NCBI GenBank assembly: GCA_946885645.1
Contig: CAMPGU010000067.1
Location: 1 to 16,472, forward strand
DNA: 16,472 nucleotides
Origin: an uncultured Haloferula sp.
GTDB taxonomy: Bacteria > Verrucomicrobiota > Verrucomicrobiae > Verrucomicrobiales > Akkermansiaceae
Direction: 5' to 3'
Shown here: piece by piece, positions 7,285-15,380 of the stretch
Position numbering within the stretch: the first letter of the stretch is position 1
Layout of the letters: each line of letters starts with the position of its first letter
Translations under genes and position numbers: made by a program
Notes under the pieces: model-generated
The model's database searches: none
Seen by the model: only the letters and a program-made list of their open reading frames with translations
Told to the model about the DNA's origin: nothing

Positions 7285-10200
7285 ATGCCTGTTAATCTCC
7301 CATCGTTCCGCAAGATTGCTCCGTGGACAGCCGTGATGTCGGCTGTTGTGATCGGCGGTTGGTCTCTTTCCAGCCGAGGTGAATCGGCGGAACCTGCAAC
7401 GCGTGGCGGGGGAGGGGCTGCGTCCCTCCCGGAAAAGATATCGTTTAACGAACACATCCAGCCGCTCCTCTCGGAATACTGCTATCACTGCCACGGTCCA
7501 GACAGCGGAACCCGCGAACCGAAGGAAGCGCCGCTGCGGCTCGACCGCGAGGCGGATGCTCTCGCGCCACGGGCGGACGGCAAGCCTGTGATCGTGAAGG
7601 GCAAGCCGGCGGAGTCGCTGCTGGTCAGATTGATTCACGAAGACGATCCGGAAAAGGTCATGCCGCCACCCGCGTCCCACAAGACGCTCTCGCCGGAGCA
7701 GATCGCGCTCCTGGAGAAATGGATCGAGCAGGGGGCACCGTACGAAGCGCACTGGTCCTTTATTCCGGTGAAGCGTCCAGGGTTGCCGGAAACCGGCAAG
7801 GACTGGGCGGCCAATCCCCTCGACCGGTTCATCGCCGCGAAACTCGGCGAGCAGGGACTGAAGCCGAATCCCCCGGAGGATCTGGCACGCTTCTACCGTC
7901 GCCTGCACCTCGATTTAACAGGCCTGCCGCCGGCACCGGCGGATCTTGCTGCCTTCCAGCAATCCGCAATCGCCAACCCGCAATTGTCCATCGAGGAGGC
8001 GGCTGACAAGCTGCTGGCTACCACGGCCAGCGCGGAGCATTTCTCCCGCCAGTGGCTGGATGCCGCTCGCTACGCCGACACCCACGGCATCCATATCGAT
8101 AACTATCGCTCCATCTGGCCTTACCGCGATTGGGTGGTAAGGGCGTTCCATGCGAATATGCCGTGGGATCAATTCACCATCGAGCAGATCGCCGGTGACC
8201 TGCTTCCTAACAGGACGCTCGACCAGCAGGTGGCCACCGGATTCTCGCGCTGTCTCGCGACTACAGGCGAAGGTGGGGCGATTCCCGAGGAATACGATGC
8301 GATCTACGCGAAGGACCAGGTGGAAACCGTGTCGGCGGTCTGGCTCGGCCTGACCACCGGTTGCGCGGCATGCCACGATCATAAGTTCGACCCGATATCT
8401 ACCAAGGAGTTCTACTCATTGACGTCCTTCTTCCGGAATACGCCGATGTCGGCATTGGACGGCAACAACGCGAATCATCCGCCGAATGTCCTGGTGACCC
8501 TGCCGGAAGACCGGGCGCGGCTAGCTGCCTTGCCCGGCGAGATTGCAAGTATCGAGCAGCAGATCGCCTCCCGCAGGGAAGCGGCGAAAAGCGACTTCGG
8601 GTTCTGGATGAAGACTGCCCGGGGAAGCCGGGCGACAGTCACCGACTCGACGCTTGCGGTGCACCTGCCCTTGGATGAAATCGACGGTCCATTGCGTGGC
8701 AAGGCGGACGGCAAGCCGAAGCAGTGGGAAGCGAACCTTTCGCGGGTGGATGGGCCGGCAGGCAAAGCGGTGCAAGTCAGTGACGGGATCGTGGACCTGG
8801 GGGATGCCGGCAGCTTCAAGCGCGGAGACCGTGTGACCTACGGCGGCCTAGTCCGCATCGAGGGCAAGCCGACCGGCGCGATCGTGGCGCGCATGAACCC
8901 GGCAGAAGGCTTCCGCGGCTGGGACATCTACCTGCAAGGCGGCGTGCCCGCCGCCCATGTGATCGAGAGCTGGCCCGTCAAGGCGAGCAAGATCAATGGC
9001 AGCGAGCCGCTCAAGCCGAATGAGTGGCACCATGTGATGGTCAGCTTCGACGGGTCCAGGGCCGCCGCCGACACGCTGGTACTTTATGTGGACGGCCAGA
9101 AGGTGAAGTCCTCGACCACTCCCAATACCGTGGGCGCGGAGATTGAGACCAAAGTCCCGCTGCGTCTCGGTTCGCGCGAGGGCGGAGATTCGAAGATCAA
9201 CGGCAAGGTGGCGTTGCAAGACTTCCGCTTTTACAGGCGCCTCCTTTCGCCACAGGAGATCGGCACACTGGCCAGGACCGGCCTGATCCAGGGCATTCTC
9301 GCGGAGCCGGCGGAACAGCGGACGAAGGAGCAGGCGGAGACCTTGTTTCGCTACTACCTGACGACCGTGGACAAGCCCGCGCAGGAGTTGATTTCAAAGC
9401 TGGACGGACTCAAGGCCGAGCAGGGCACCTTGATCGGCCGCGGGACCGTCTCGCTGGTCATGGAGGAGAAGCCCGGCGTGCCCTTTGCCCACGTGCTGAA
9501 CCGCGGCGTCTATTCGGACAAGGGGGAGAGGGTGGAACCTGCGACACCGGCCGTAATTCCCCCGATGGCGGCGGACGCGCCGAAGAACCGGCTCGGGCTC
9601 GCCCGCTGGCTGGCAGATCCTGCCAATCCCTTGCCGGCGCGGGTCACCATGAACCGCGCATGGTATTATTTCTTCGGCACCGGCATCGTCGAAACGAATG
9701 ATGACTTCGGCATCATGGGCGCTCGGCCCAGTCACCCGAAGTTGCTCGACTGGCTGGCTGCCGAGTTCGTCGATTCGAAGTGGGACTACCGCCACATGGT
9801 GAAGCTGATTGTGACCTCGGCGGCCTATCGCCAGTCGGGTGTCGTTTCTCCCGAAAAGCTGGAGAAGGATCCTTCGAATCGGCTGGTTTCTCGCGGTCCG
9901 CGCTATCGGATGGACGCGGAGGTGATCCGCGATACGGCGCTGGCCGCGGCCGGCCTGCTATCGCCGAAGGTAGGCGGGCCACCGGTGAAGCCGTATCAAC
10001 CGGAAGGCGTGTGGGAAGCGGTGGCGATGAAGGAATCGGACACCCGGAGCTATAAGCAGGACGGCGGCGAGTCGCTCTACCGCCGCTCCCTCTACACCTT
10101 CTGGAAACGCACCGCACCGAATCCGGCCATGGAGATCATGAATGCACCGACCCGTGAGGTCTTCTGCGTGCGGCGCGATCGGACCAACACGCCGCTCCAG

Positions 10201-10530
10201 GCATTCGTGACGCTGAACGATCCGCAGTTCGTCGAGGCCTCGCGCCGGCTGGCGGAACACGCGATGGCGGCGGCCAGTGATCCTTCGCAGCGCATCGATT
10301 ACCTTACAGACCGGCTGCTGTCGCGCCGCTTTACAGCGGACGAGCGCGAGTTGGCATTGGACACTTTGGAGGCTGCGCTCGCCGCCTATCGGGCGGACGC
10401 CGGGCAAGCGCAGGCGCTCATCACCGTCGGCGAATCGAAGGCCGATCCCGGCTTGGACGTTCCGGAACTCGCGGCATGGACGCTCGTCTCCAGCCAGCTT
10501 CTCAACCTCGACGAAACTCTCAACAAGTAG
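7285..10530 (+). CDS. PSCyt1/DUF1549/LamG-like/DUF1553 exported cytochrome-like protein
   Basis: A 1081-residue exported protein of a type abundant in Planctomycetota and Verrucomicrobiota. Order: N-terminal signal or anchor helix (about 11-28); PSCyt1 haem domain with CYHCH (66-70) and possible axial Met126 in VMPPP; DUF1549 (about 178-385), with DTHGIHIDNYRSIWPYRDW, EQIAGDLLP and a second CxxCH, CAACH (360-364); a coiled linker (about 405-440); a LamG/concanavalin-like insertion (about 455-655, with GGLVRIEG and WHHVMVSFDG); and DUF1553 (about 762-1040), with NRLGLARWL, NRAWYYFFGTG, a GPRYRMDAEVIRD segment and RTNTPLQAF. The two CxxCH motifs suggest c-type haem and a periplasmic redox role; the LamG part could bind sugar. 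The reaction is unknown. The stop is 6 bp before the DUF1501 gene, so they form one operon; the upstream GntR gene may control it. Confidence 0.93.
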   Translation: MPVNLPSFRKIAPWTAVMSAVVIGGWSLSSRGESAEPATRGGGGAASLPEKISFNEHIQPLLSEYCYHCHGPDSGTREPKEAPLRLDREADALAPRADGKPVIVKGKPAESLLVRLIHEDDPEKVMPPPASHKTLSPEQIALLEKWIEQGAPYEAHWSFIPVKRPGLPETGKDWAANPLDRFIAAKLGEQGLKPNPPEDLARFYRRLHLDLTGLPPAPADLAAFQQSAIANPQLSIEEAADKLLATTASAEHFSRQWLDAARYADTHGIHIDNYRSIWPYRDWVVRAFHANMPWDQFTIEQIAGDLLPNRTLDQQVATGFSRCLATTGEGGAIPEEYDAIYAKDQVETVSAVWLGLTTGCAACHDHKFDPISTKEFYSLTSFFRNTPMSALDGNNANHPPNVLVTLPEDRARLAALPGEIASIEQQIASRREAAKSDFGFWMKTARGSRATVTDSTLAVHLPLDEIDGPLRGKADGKPKQWEANLSRVDGPAGKAVQVSDGIVDLGDAGSFKRGDRVTYGGLVRIEGKPTGAIVARMNPAEGFRGWDIYLQGGVPAAHVIESWPVKASKINGSEPLKPNEWHHVMVSFDGSRAAADTLVLYVDGQKVKSSTTPNTVGAEIETKVPLRLGSREGGDSKINGKVALQDFRFYRRLLSPQEIGTLARTGLIQGILAEPAEQRTKEQAETLFRYYLTTVDKPAQELISKLDGLKAEQGTLIGRGTVSLVMEEKPGVPFAHVLNRGVYSDKGERVEPATPAVIPPMAADAPKNRLGLARWLADPANPLPARVTMNRAWYYFFGTGIVETNDDFGIMGARPSHPKLLDWLAAEFVDSKWDYRHMVKLIVTSAAYRQSGVVSPEKLEKDPSNRLVSRGPRYRMDAEVIRDTALAAAGLLSPKVGGPPVKPYQPEGVWEAVAMKESDTRSYKQDGGESLYRRSLYTFWKRTAPNPAMEIMNAPTREVFCVRRDRTNTPLQAFVTLNDPQFVEASRRLAEHAMAAASDPSQRIDYLTDRLLSRRFTADERELALDTLEAALAAYRADAGQAQALITVGESKADPGLDVPELAAWTLVSSQLLNLDETLNK

Positions 10531-10536
10531 TCCGCC

Positions 10537-11991
10537 ATGCACTCGTTCACCGACTACAACTCCGCCATCACCCGCCGCCAGTTCTTCCGCAAGAATGGAA
10601 CAGGCCTCGGCGTCGCCGCACTCTCCTCGCTGCTCGGCAGCGGCCGGGCGTTTCCCGCGGCGATGGAAGCGGCGCTTCCACACGCCGCCCCGAAGGCAAA
10701 GCGGGCGATCTACATCTCGCTGATCGGGGCTCCCTCGCAGCTCGATCTTTTCGACTACAAGCCGGACTTGCGGAAGCGCTTCAAGGAAGACCTGAAGGAT
10801 TGGCTCGCGAAGGAGGGCCAGCGGCTTACAGGGATGACCTCAGGCCAGGCGGCATTCCCGCTGGCGCCCACGATTTTCAAGTTCGCCCGGCATGGGAAAT
10901 CCGGAGCTTGGATCAGCGAACTGCTGCCGTGGACCGCCAAGATGGTCGATGACCTCTGCATCATCAAATCGATGTATACCGAGGCGATCAACCATGAGCC
11001 GGCGAACCAGCTGATTTGCACCGGAAACATGCAGTCCGGCAAGGCCTCGCTCGGCTCGTGGCTGTCCTATGGCCTGGGCAGCATGAACGAGGATCTGCCC
11101 ACCTTCGTGGTGCTGCATGCCACCCACAGCTCTCCTTACTCGAATGTCCAGGCGATCTCCTCGCGACTGTGGGGCGCCGGCTACCTGCCCGGCAAACATG
11201 CCGGAGTGGCATTGCGTTCGAAGGGTGATCCCGTGCTGTATCTCCAGGACTCGCCAGGCATTTCCCGCGACCTGCGCCGCAAGATGCTCGACGGGCTCAA
11301 TGCGATGAACCAGCGGTCCTACGAGGCGGTCGGGGACCCGGAGATCCAGACCCGCATCCAGCAGTATGAAATGGCTTTCCGGATGCAGGCCTCGGTGCCG
11401 GAGCTTGCCGACACCTCAGGCGAACCGGATCACGTCTATGAACTCTACGGCAAGGACAGCAAAGTAGGCGGCACCTTCGCGGCTTCGGCATTGATGGCGC
11501 GCCGGTTGCTGGAACGCGGCACCCGCTTCGTGCAGATCTTTCACCGCGGCTGGGACCAGCATGGCAATCTGCCGCGCGACCTGACATCGCAGTGCAAGGA
11601 CGTCGATCAAGGCGTCTATGGGCTGATCCAGGACCTGAAGCAGCGGGGCATGCTGGAGGACACGCTGGTCGTTTTTGGCGGCGAGTTCGGGCGCACCGTC
11701 TACTCTCAAGGCACGCTCACAGAGACGGACTATGGTCGCGACCATCACCCGCGCTGCTTCTCCCTGTGGATGGCCGGCGGCGGCATCAAGGGAGGTCAAG
11801 TGTACGGAGAGACCGATGAAATGAGCTACAATATCGTCGGGCAGGACAAGGTCCACATTCGCGACTTGCACGCGACGATTCTCAATCAGCTCGGGCTCAG
11901 CCACGAGAAGCTCAGCTACAAATTCCAAGGGCTCGACCAGCGGCTCACGGGAGTTGAGCCGGCGAAGGTGGTAAGAGATATTCTTGCGTAG
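10537..11991 (+). CDS. Tat-exported DUF1501 protein, partner of the DUF1549/DUF1553 protein
   Basis: A 484-residue protein of the DUF1501 family, related to the alkaline phosphatase/sulfatase fold and almost always encoded beside a DUF1549/DUF1553 gene. Seen: a twin-arginine signal, [10 protein letters not shown] (11-20), followed by a mild hydrophobic stretch with the cleavage region near AFPAA; the N-terminal family motif [14 protein letters not shown] (63-76); HRGWDQHG (336-343); FGGEFGRT (380-387); GRDHHP (400-405); and a C-terminal [12 protein letters not shown] segment. The conserved Asp and His residues could bind metal, but no enzymatic activity is established for the family. Tat export means the protein folds, perhaps with its metal, before crossing the membrane, whereas its partner has a Sec-like N-terminus. 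The 6-bp spacing shows cotranscription with the gene before it. No obvious Shine-Dalgarno sequence precedes the ATG. Confidence 0.94.
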   Translation: MHSFTDYNSAITRRQFFRKNGTGLGVAALSSLLGSGRAFPAAMEAALPHAAPKAKRAIYISLIGAPSQLDLFDYKPDLRKRFKEDLKDWLAKEGQRLTGMTSGQAAFPLAPTIFKFARHGKSGAWISELLPWTAKMVDDLCIIKSMYTEAINHEPANQLICTGNMQSGKASLGSWLSYGLGSMNEDLPTFVVLHATHSSPYSNVQAISSRLWGAGYLPGKHAGVALRSKGDPVLYLQDSPGISRDLRRKMLDGLNAMNQRSYEAVGDPEIQTRIQQYEMAFRMQASVPELADTSGEPDHVYELYGKDSKVGGTFAASALMARRLLERGTRFVQIFHRGWDQHGNLPRDLTSQCKDVDQGVYGLIQDLKQRGMLEDTLVVFGGEFGRTVYSQGTLTETDYGRDHHPRCFSLWMAGGGIKGGQVYGETDEMSYNIVGQDKVHIRDLHATILNQLGLSHEKLSYKFQGLDQRLTGVEPAKVVRDILA

Positions 11992-12202
11992 CACGGCCAG
12001 CAAAGCATCGCGCACAGTCTATGGCTTGCTCATAGGGTGAAGCAGCCCGGCTTGGCCCGGCTAAAGGAGTCTGCTGCGATCGGTTCTCCGCAGTCCGAAT
12101 GCCTTGGAGTCAGAACCTCCGTGCCTTTGGATCTCGCGCATCTCCCCTTGTCGTGGGCGGCTGCACTTGACGGAAAGCGCTTTAGCCCTGCATCACTGCA
12201 GT

Positions 12203-12234
12203 GCCCGCTTGTCCCTTCTTCCGTCGCAGCGGGC
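12203..12234 (-). terminator. Possible stem-loop between the convergent DUF1501 and glycosyltransferase-like genes
   Basis: GCCCGCT (12203-12209) pairs with AGCGGGC (12228-12234) across an 18-base loop. It lies about 20 bp after the stop codon of the minus-strand gene and about 210 bp after that of the plus-strand DUF1501 gene. No T-run follows; support is weak. Nothing else is seen in 11992-12252. Confidence 0.25.
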
Positions 12235-12252
12235 GGGTGAGTGCGATCGCTA

Positions 12253-13341
12253 TCAGGCAACTGCAGCGCCGATGGCGGGCGCAGCGTTCTCTCCGGAGAG
12301 GTGAATTCGTCCGTCATCCGGCAATTGAGCTTTAGGCAGAGCTTCTGCGGCCTCTGTCCCATCGGAATGGCTCCTCGGCGCACAACAGCTATGAACGGGA
12401 AAGAAGATCAGTTGGCTATTTGAATTGGACCACGTGCAGTACTCGACGTCCATCGCCAGGAACAGCGGCTTTGCGGTAGATGGTGCGAAAGTCAGGACCC
12501 CCGCAGCCGCCACCCTCGGGTAAAACGTGGAAGCGAGGAACCATTCGTCCGCGTAATGGTTGGGCCAGTTTGCCCACGGAATCGGCCGGACACCACACCC
12601 CGGCAAGTGCCCTACTTTCGGAAGCGTATCGCGCATGCAGTGCCAGGTGAAGGCGTGAAGCAACTGATGCATCGGCCACCCGCCCATGGCACCCATCTGG
12701 CTTCCGATGAAAGGGCGATAGCCTATGGATCGGCCCTCCGGTCCGCCGTCGATCGCCACCACCACCCGCCATGCCCCAAGACCGGCCCGGGCCATCGCAC
12801 GGCTTCGCTCGAGATCATTCGGGAGCTCGTCAAACCTGTCCGTATCCGCGACGGTCACGAGCTTTCCCTTCTCTGAGAAGGGAAGCAACCTCCAGAGGCC
12901 TCCGGGGCCGAAATTAATCGATGAATGCTTCATCAGCCACACTTCGCATCCCGCTTCCGCCAGCTCGTTTGCTAGAAACTCCAGATCCGCAGCCAAGTGC
13001 ACCCGGACGGTTACGTTGGGATATTTCTTCAGCAGCGAGGTCGTCTTTTCTAAAAGCGGTTGAACATAGTGGGACCATGGGTTGAAGCGGGTCTTGATTC
13101 CTGCACTTTCGGGATCCTTGAGGAGCTCCCGAGTCGGAGCGGGATAAGGAGCGGACTCTGCGCTCGTGGGCTTCCAGAAAAGGGAAAAGCTGGCAATGTG
13201 CAGCTTCTCCGGCTTCGGATTGATAACCTCCTTGAACGCATACATGAAGTCGAGCTCCGCGCGCTCTTCGGGAGTTGCTGAATCCTCGAACTCTTCAAGC
13301 AGGTTCAGATCCAAGATCGGGAATGATTCGCTCCAAGACAT
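12253..13341 (-). CDS. Hypothetical protein resembling GT-A-type glycosyltransferases
   Basis: A 362-residue protein with no signal peptide and no membrane helix, hence probably cytoplasmic. I do not recognise a named family with certainty. The middle resembles a group of glycosyltransferase-like proteins: NVTVRVHLAADLEFLANELA (109-128), VWLMKHSSINFGPGGLWRLL (134-153), a D-x-D containing VTVADTDRF (162-170), YRPFIGSQMGAMGG (208-221), and ADEWFLASTFYPRV (264-277). In GT-A enzymes a D-x-D binds the metal and nucleotide sugar, and here D166-T-D168 is in a suitable place. The last ~45 residues, after FFPVHSCC, look low in complexity and are rich in Ala, Pro and charged residues; they are probably a disordered tail, or the result of a late frame change. 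The ATG at 13341 is used as it opens the frame. It stands alone on the minus strand, divergent from the 13782 cluster. Confidence 0.7.
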   Translation of the reverse strand: MSWSESFPILDLNLLEEFEDSATPEERAELDFMYAFKEVINPKPEKLHIASFSLFWKPTSAESAPYPAPTRELLKDPESAGIKTRFNPWSHYVQPLLEKTTSLLKKYPNVTVRVHLAADLEFLANELAEAGCEVWLMKHSSINFGPGGLWRLLPFSEKGKLVTVADTDRFDELPNDLERSRAMARAGLGAWRVVVAIDGGPEGRSIGYRPFIGSQMGAMGGWPMHQLLHAFTWHCMRDTLPKVGHLPGCGVRPIPWANWPNHYADEWFLASTFYPRVAAAGVLTFAPSTAKPLFLAMDVEYCTWSNSNSQLIFFPVHSCCAPRSHSDGTEAAEALPKAQLPDDGRIHLSGENAAPAIGAAVA

Positions 13342-13629
13342 TACAGCGTTGATGGGTTATTTGATGATCGAAACTGACGGGATTGTTCTCTCCATCTGCG
13401 AAACCGTGTCAATCCTACAAGAGACTTCCGGGTTGTGCGGGAAACGCCGCAGAAATCCAGGAATTCTCCGGGCATGCGCTGGCCGGGTGTTACTCCGTAA
13501 TCCGGTCTCAAATGGGACTCTCTTCGGATCTTTTGACTCGTGTCGATGTTGCCATGCGCGCGCAAGTGATTGGAAGTAAGCAAGCTCAATCGTGATCCAG
13601 CAGGGGGAATTCCCGCCGTCAGGCCCCGT

Positions 13630-13653
13630 GGGCAATCGCATGCCACATTGCCC
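13630..13653. repeat. Inverted repeat GGGCAAT-N10-ATTGCCC
   Basis: A perfect 7-bp stem (13630-13636 with 13647-13653) with a 10-base spacer, about 130 bp before the 13782 gene. It could be an operator or a hairpin; neither strand has a U-tract. Confidence 0.35.
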
Positions 13654-13696
13654 CCGGGATCCCACAACTACGTCCGCACTTCGTGGAGGATCGAAG

Positions 13697-13724
13697 TTGG
13701 CGTCATGAGGTCACAGAAAATACT
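13697..13724 (+). promoter_or_regulatory. Weak sigma-70-like promoter for the six-cysteine protein cluster
   Basis: TTGGCG (13697-13702) and AATACT (13719-13724) match four of six bases each of the -35 and -10 consensus with a 16-bp spacer. The predicted transcript would have a leader of about 50 bases before the ATG at 13782. Such matches are frequent by chance. Confidence 0.22.
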
Positions 13725-13781
13725 TGCCGAGAGCGGGCTCGGAATGACAAAACCCGATGACATTGGACCAACTAAGACCCC

Positions 13782-14159
13782 ATGGAATTTGAGAACCTTT
13801 CCAGAAGAAGCTTTATCAAGCGCACCAGTGCCCTTGCGGTTGGGATTGCCGCTCCCGTCCTGCTCACGGGGTTGGCCAATGCGTCTCCCGGATACTACGA
13901 GATGTGCGTGTGGGGGGGGCAGTATTACATTTACAACCTCGGCTGGAATTCCCAGTACGCTTACGGCGAATGTTTCCGGCCGATGATCTGCAATCCGGAC
14001 ACCGTTTACGAAGACGGCCCGAACCAGCAGAAATTCATGATGGGTACCCGGTGGGAGTGCTACTCGGGAGACAACTGTAGCGAAACGCTCCCATTGTGGA
14101 TGATCACCATCCCCACGGAATCTTGTGAGGCAACCGATCCTAGCGATTGGCCCTACTGA
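13782..14159 (+). CDS. Small Tat-exported six-cysteine protein of unknown function
   Basis: A 125-residue protein with a clear twin-arginine signal: SRRSFIKR (7-14), a hydrophobic core (16-31) and a probable ANA cleavage site at 32-34. The mature part is about 91 residues, rich in Tyr, Trp, Gly and Pro, with cysteines at 42, 64, 70, 93, 99 and 115. Two pairs share the same spacing in a short internal repeat: ECFRPMIC (63-70) and ECYSGDNC (92-99). Three disulfides or a metal site are both possible; the use of Tat argues that it folds or gains a cofactor in the cytoplasm. I recognise no family. It is the first gene of a tight cluster, with the next start only 6 bp after its stop. The ATG at 13782 places the twin arginines correctly. 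No strong Shine-Dalgarno sequence is seen. Confidence 0.85.
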   Translation: MEFENLSRRSFIKRTSALAVGIAAPVLLTGLANASPGYYEMCVWGGQYYIYNLGWNSQYAYGECFRPMICNPDTVYEDGPNQQKFMMGTRWECYSGDNCSETLPLWMITIPTESCEATDPSDWPY

Positions 14160-14165
14160 TTTGAT

Positions 14166-15380
14166 ATGCCTTTACCCAAGGCAAGCAGGATCACCGTCCT
14201 GGCGGGAGCCTCGTTGCTCGTTCTTGCTGCCGTTCTGGCGTTGCGGCATCGAATCGGTGAAGAGGATGTTCAAATCCCTTCGAATCCTGGCTCGAACTCG
14301 ATCTCGAGACCGGGAGCCGGTGCCGCCCCCGGGATCAAAGCCGGGCTCCCAAGCAAGACCGATGGCCCGAAGACTCCGGCCGAGGTAAAGAAGCGAGTCC
14401 AAAGCTTGGATCGGGACCAGCTGCTGGCCATTGTCGATGATAAGGAGCTCTTCGCTAGCTTGGACCAGTTTCTGCAGGGTGACCTTCTGGCGAGGTTGGC
14501 GTTCCTCGATCCTCTGGTCACGGTTCAGCGCGGCTTGGACGGAACGATCCCGGAGGCTGCTCTCAAAGGGACGAGGCTAAATCCCAATTTTGTCGAGAAT
14601 AACAAGGAGTACGCCAGCGGACTCCTGAAGACGCTCGATCCGAAGGATTCCCTCCAGAAGTTGATTTTCTCGAAAGTTTACGCAGCGGGGATGGAGGGAG
14701 CGCCTTCCATCCTGGTGGAGTCGCTGCTGACGCGGAGCAAGGAAAATACACAGCCTCAGATGCTATCCGGATACCGGACTGCACTCATGCACCTCTACTC
14801 GATGGACCCGGCCAAAGCGCTGTCAGTTGTCACTGCAACCGCGGCCGAGGGTTCCAAGGAGCGGTTCGGTTCCCTCTTCTTCCTCGGACAAGAGATCTCC
14901 AAGAATCCCGAGAGTGAGAGCGCCCTCAGCTTGAATTCAATTTCAAACAAAGACTTGGAAGCCGTCACGGCGGGGAAGACCGTGGAATTGCTTCGTGCTG
15001 GAAATGCAAGTGGGCTCGAGCTTCTCGAGACGATGCCGAATGAGAGCCTCTTGAGCGTGATCTCTCAGCAACCGTCGGTTGCGGGGCTCTGCAAAATCAA
15101 TCCCCAAGCCGCGGTGGATTTGATCTCCCGTATCGAGATGCCCGCGGATCGGAAAAGCGCGGTTGAAGTCGCGGCATACACGCTGGTCAGGCTGAGCAAC
15201 CAAGCCTTGGTCTTGGATTGGATTGCCCAGCAGCCAGACTCCGAGAAGAAGTTCGCGGTTCTGAGGGGATCGATCAAGCGTCTCGAAGAGGTGTCAGCAC
15301 CTGACGTGGAGGATTGGAAACGATTGCTGCCCGACACGCCGCCACCCGGCAGCGGGGCACCTAACAGCGGGCATGAATAA
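14166..15380 (+). CDS. Membrane-anchored alpha-helical protein of unknown function
   Basis: A 404-residue protein with one N-terminal hydrophobic helix (about 8-26) after a basic start, which acts as an uncleaved anchor or signal. A Pro/Gly/Ser-rich linker (about 35-70) follows, then a long, nearly all-helical region (72-390) that should lie outside the cytoplasm. The helices contain loose repeats with a 'DP..A' or 'NP..A' turn: LDPLVTVQ (114-121), MDPAKALS (213-220), INPQAAVD (311-318). This resembles helical-repeat proteins common in Verrucomicrobiota, which are TPR- or HEAT-like in form and lack a known function. The end is Pro/Gly-rich. It starts 6 bp after the six-cysteine gene and overlaps the next gene by 8 bases (ATGAATAA), so translation is probably coupled. 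It shares a motif with its downstream neighbour. No catalytic motif is seen; a scaffold role is a guess. Confidence 0.82.
   Translation: MPLPKASRITVLAGASLLVLAAVLALRHRIGEEDVQIPSNPGSNSISRPGAGAAPGIKAGLPSKTDGPKTPAEVKKRVQSLDRDQLLAIVDDKELFASLDQFLQGDLLARLAFLDPLVTVQRGLDGTIPEAALKGTRLNPNFVENNKEYASGLLKTLDPKDSLQKLIFSKVYAAGMEGAPSILVESLLTRSKENTQPQMLSGYRTALMHLYSMDPAKALSVVTATAAEGSKERFGSLFFLGQEISKNPESESALSLNSISNKDLEAVTAGKTVELLRAGNASGLELLETMPNESLLSVISQQPSVAGLCKINPQAAVDLISRIEMPADRKSAVEVAAYTLVRLSNQALVLDWIAQQPDSEKKFAVLRGSIKRLEEVSAPDVEDWKRLLPDTPPPGSGAPNSGHE

Larger units (their letters stand above)
13342..13781. other. 440-bp divergent intergenic space
   Basis: It separates the minus-strand glycosyltransferase-like gene from the plus-strand cluster that begins at 13782. 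The overlapping short ORFs in it show no family likeness and are not called. Visible items are the inverted repeat at 13630-13653 and a weak promoter-like pair at 13697-13724. Confidence 0.5.

Noticed and set aside
9958..10683. Minus-strand ORF of 241 codons across the DUF1553/DUF1501 junction
   Set aside because: It runs opposite two firmly identified genes and has no recognisable motif or plausible start context.
11992..12252. Possible tRNA or small RNA gene in the convergent spacer
   Set aside because: Short repeats and a GTTC-like string are present, but no cloverleaf with a proper T-loop or acceptor stem could be drawn.
13341..13667. Minus-strand ORF of 108 codons in the divergent spacer
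   Set aside because: It is basic, without domain or signal features, overlaps a similar ORF in another frame, and is better read as noncoding spacer.
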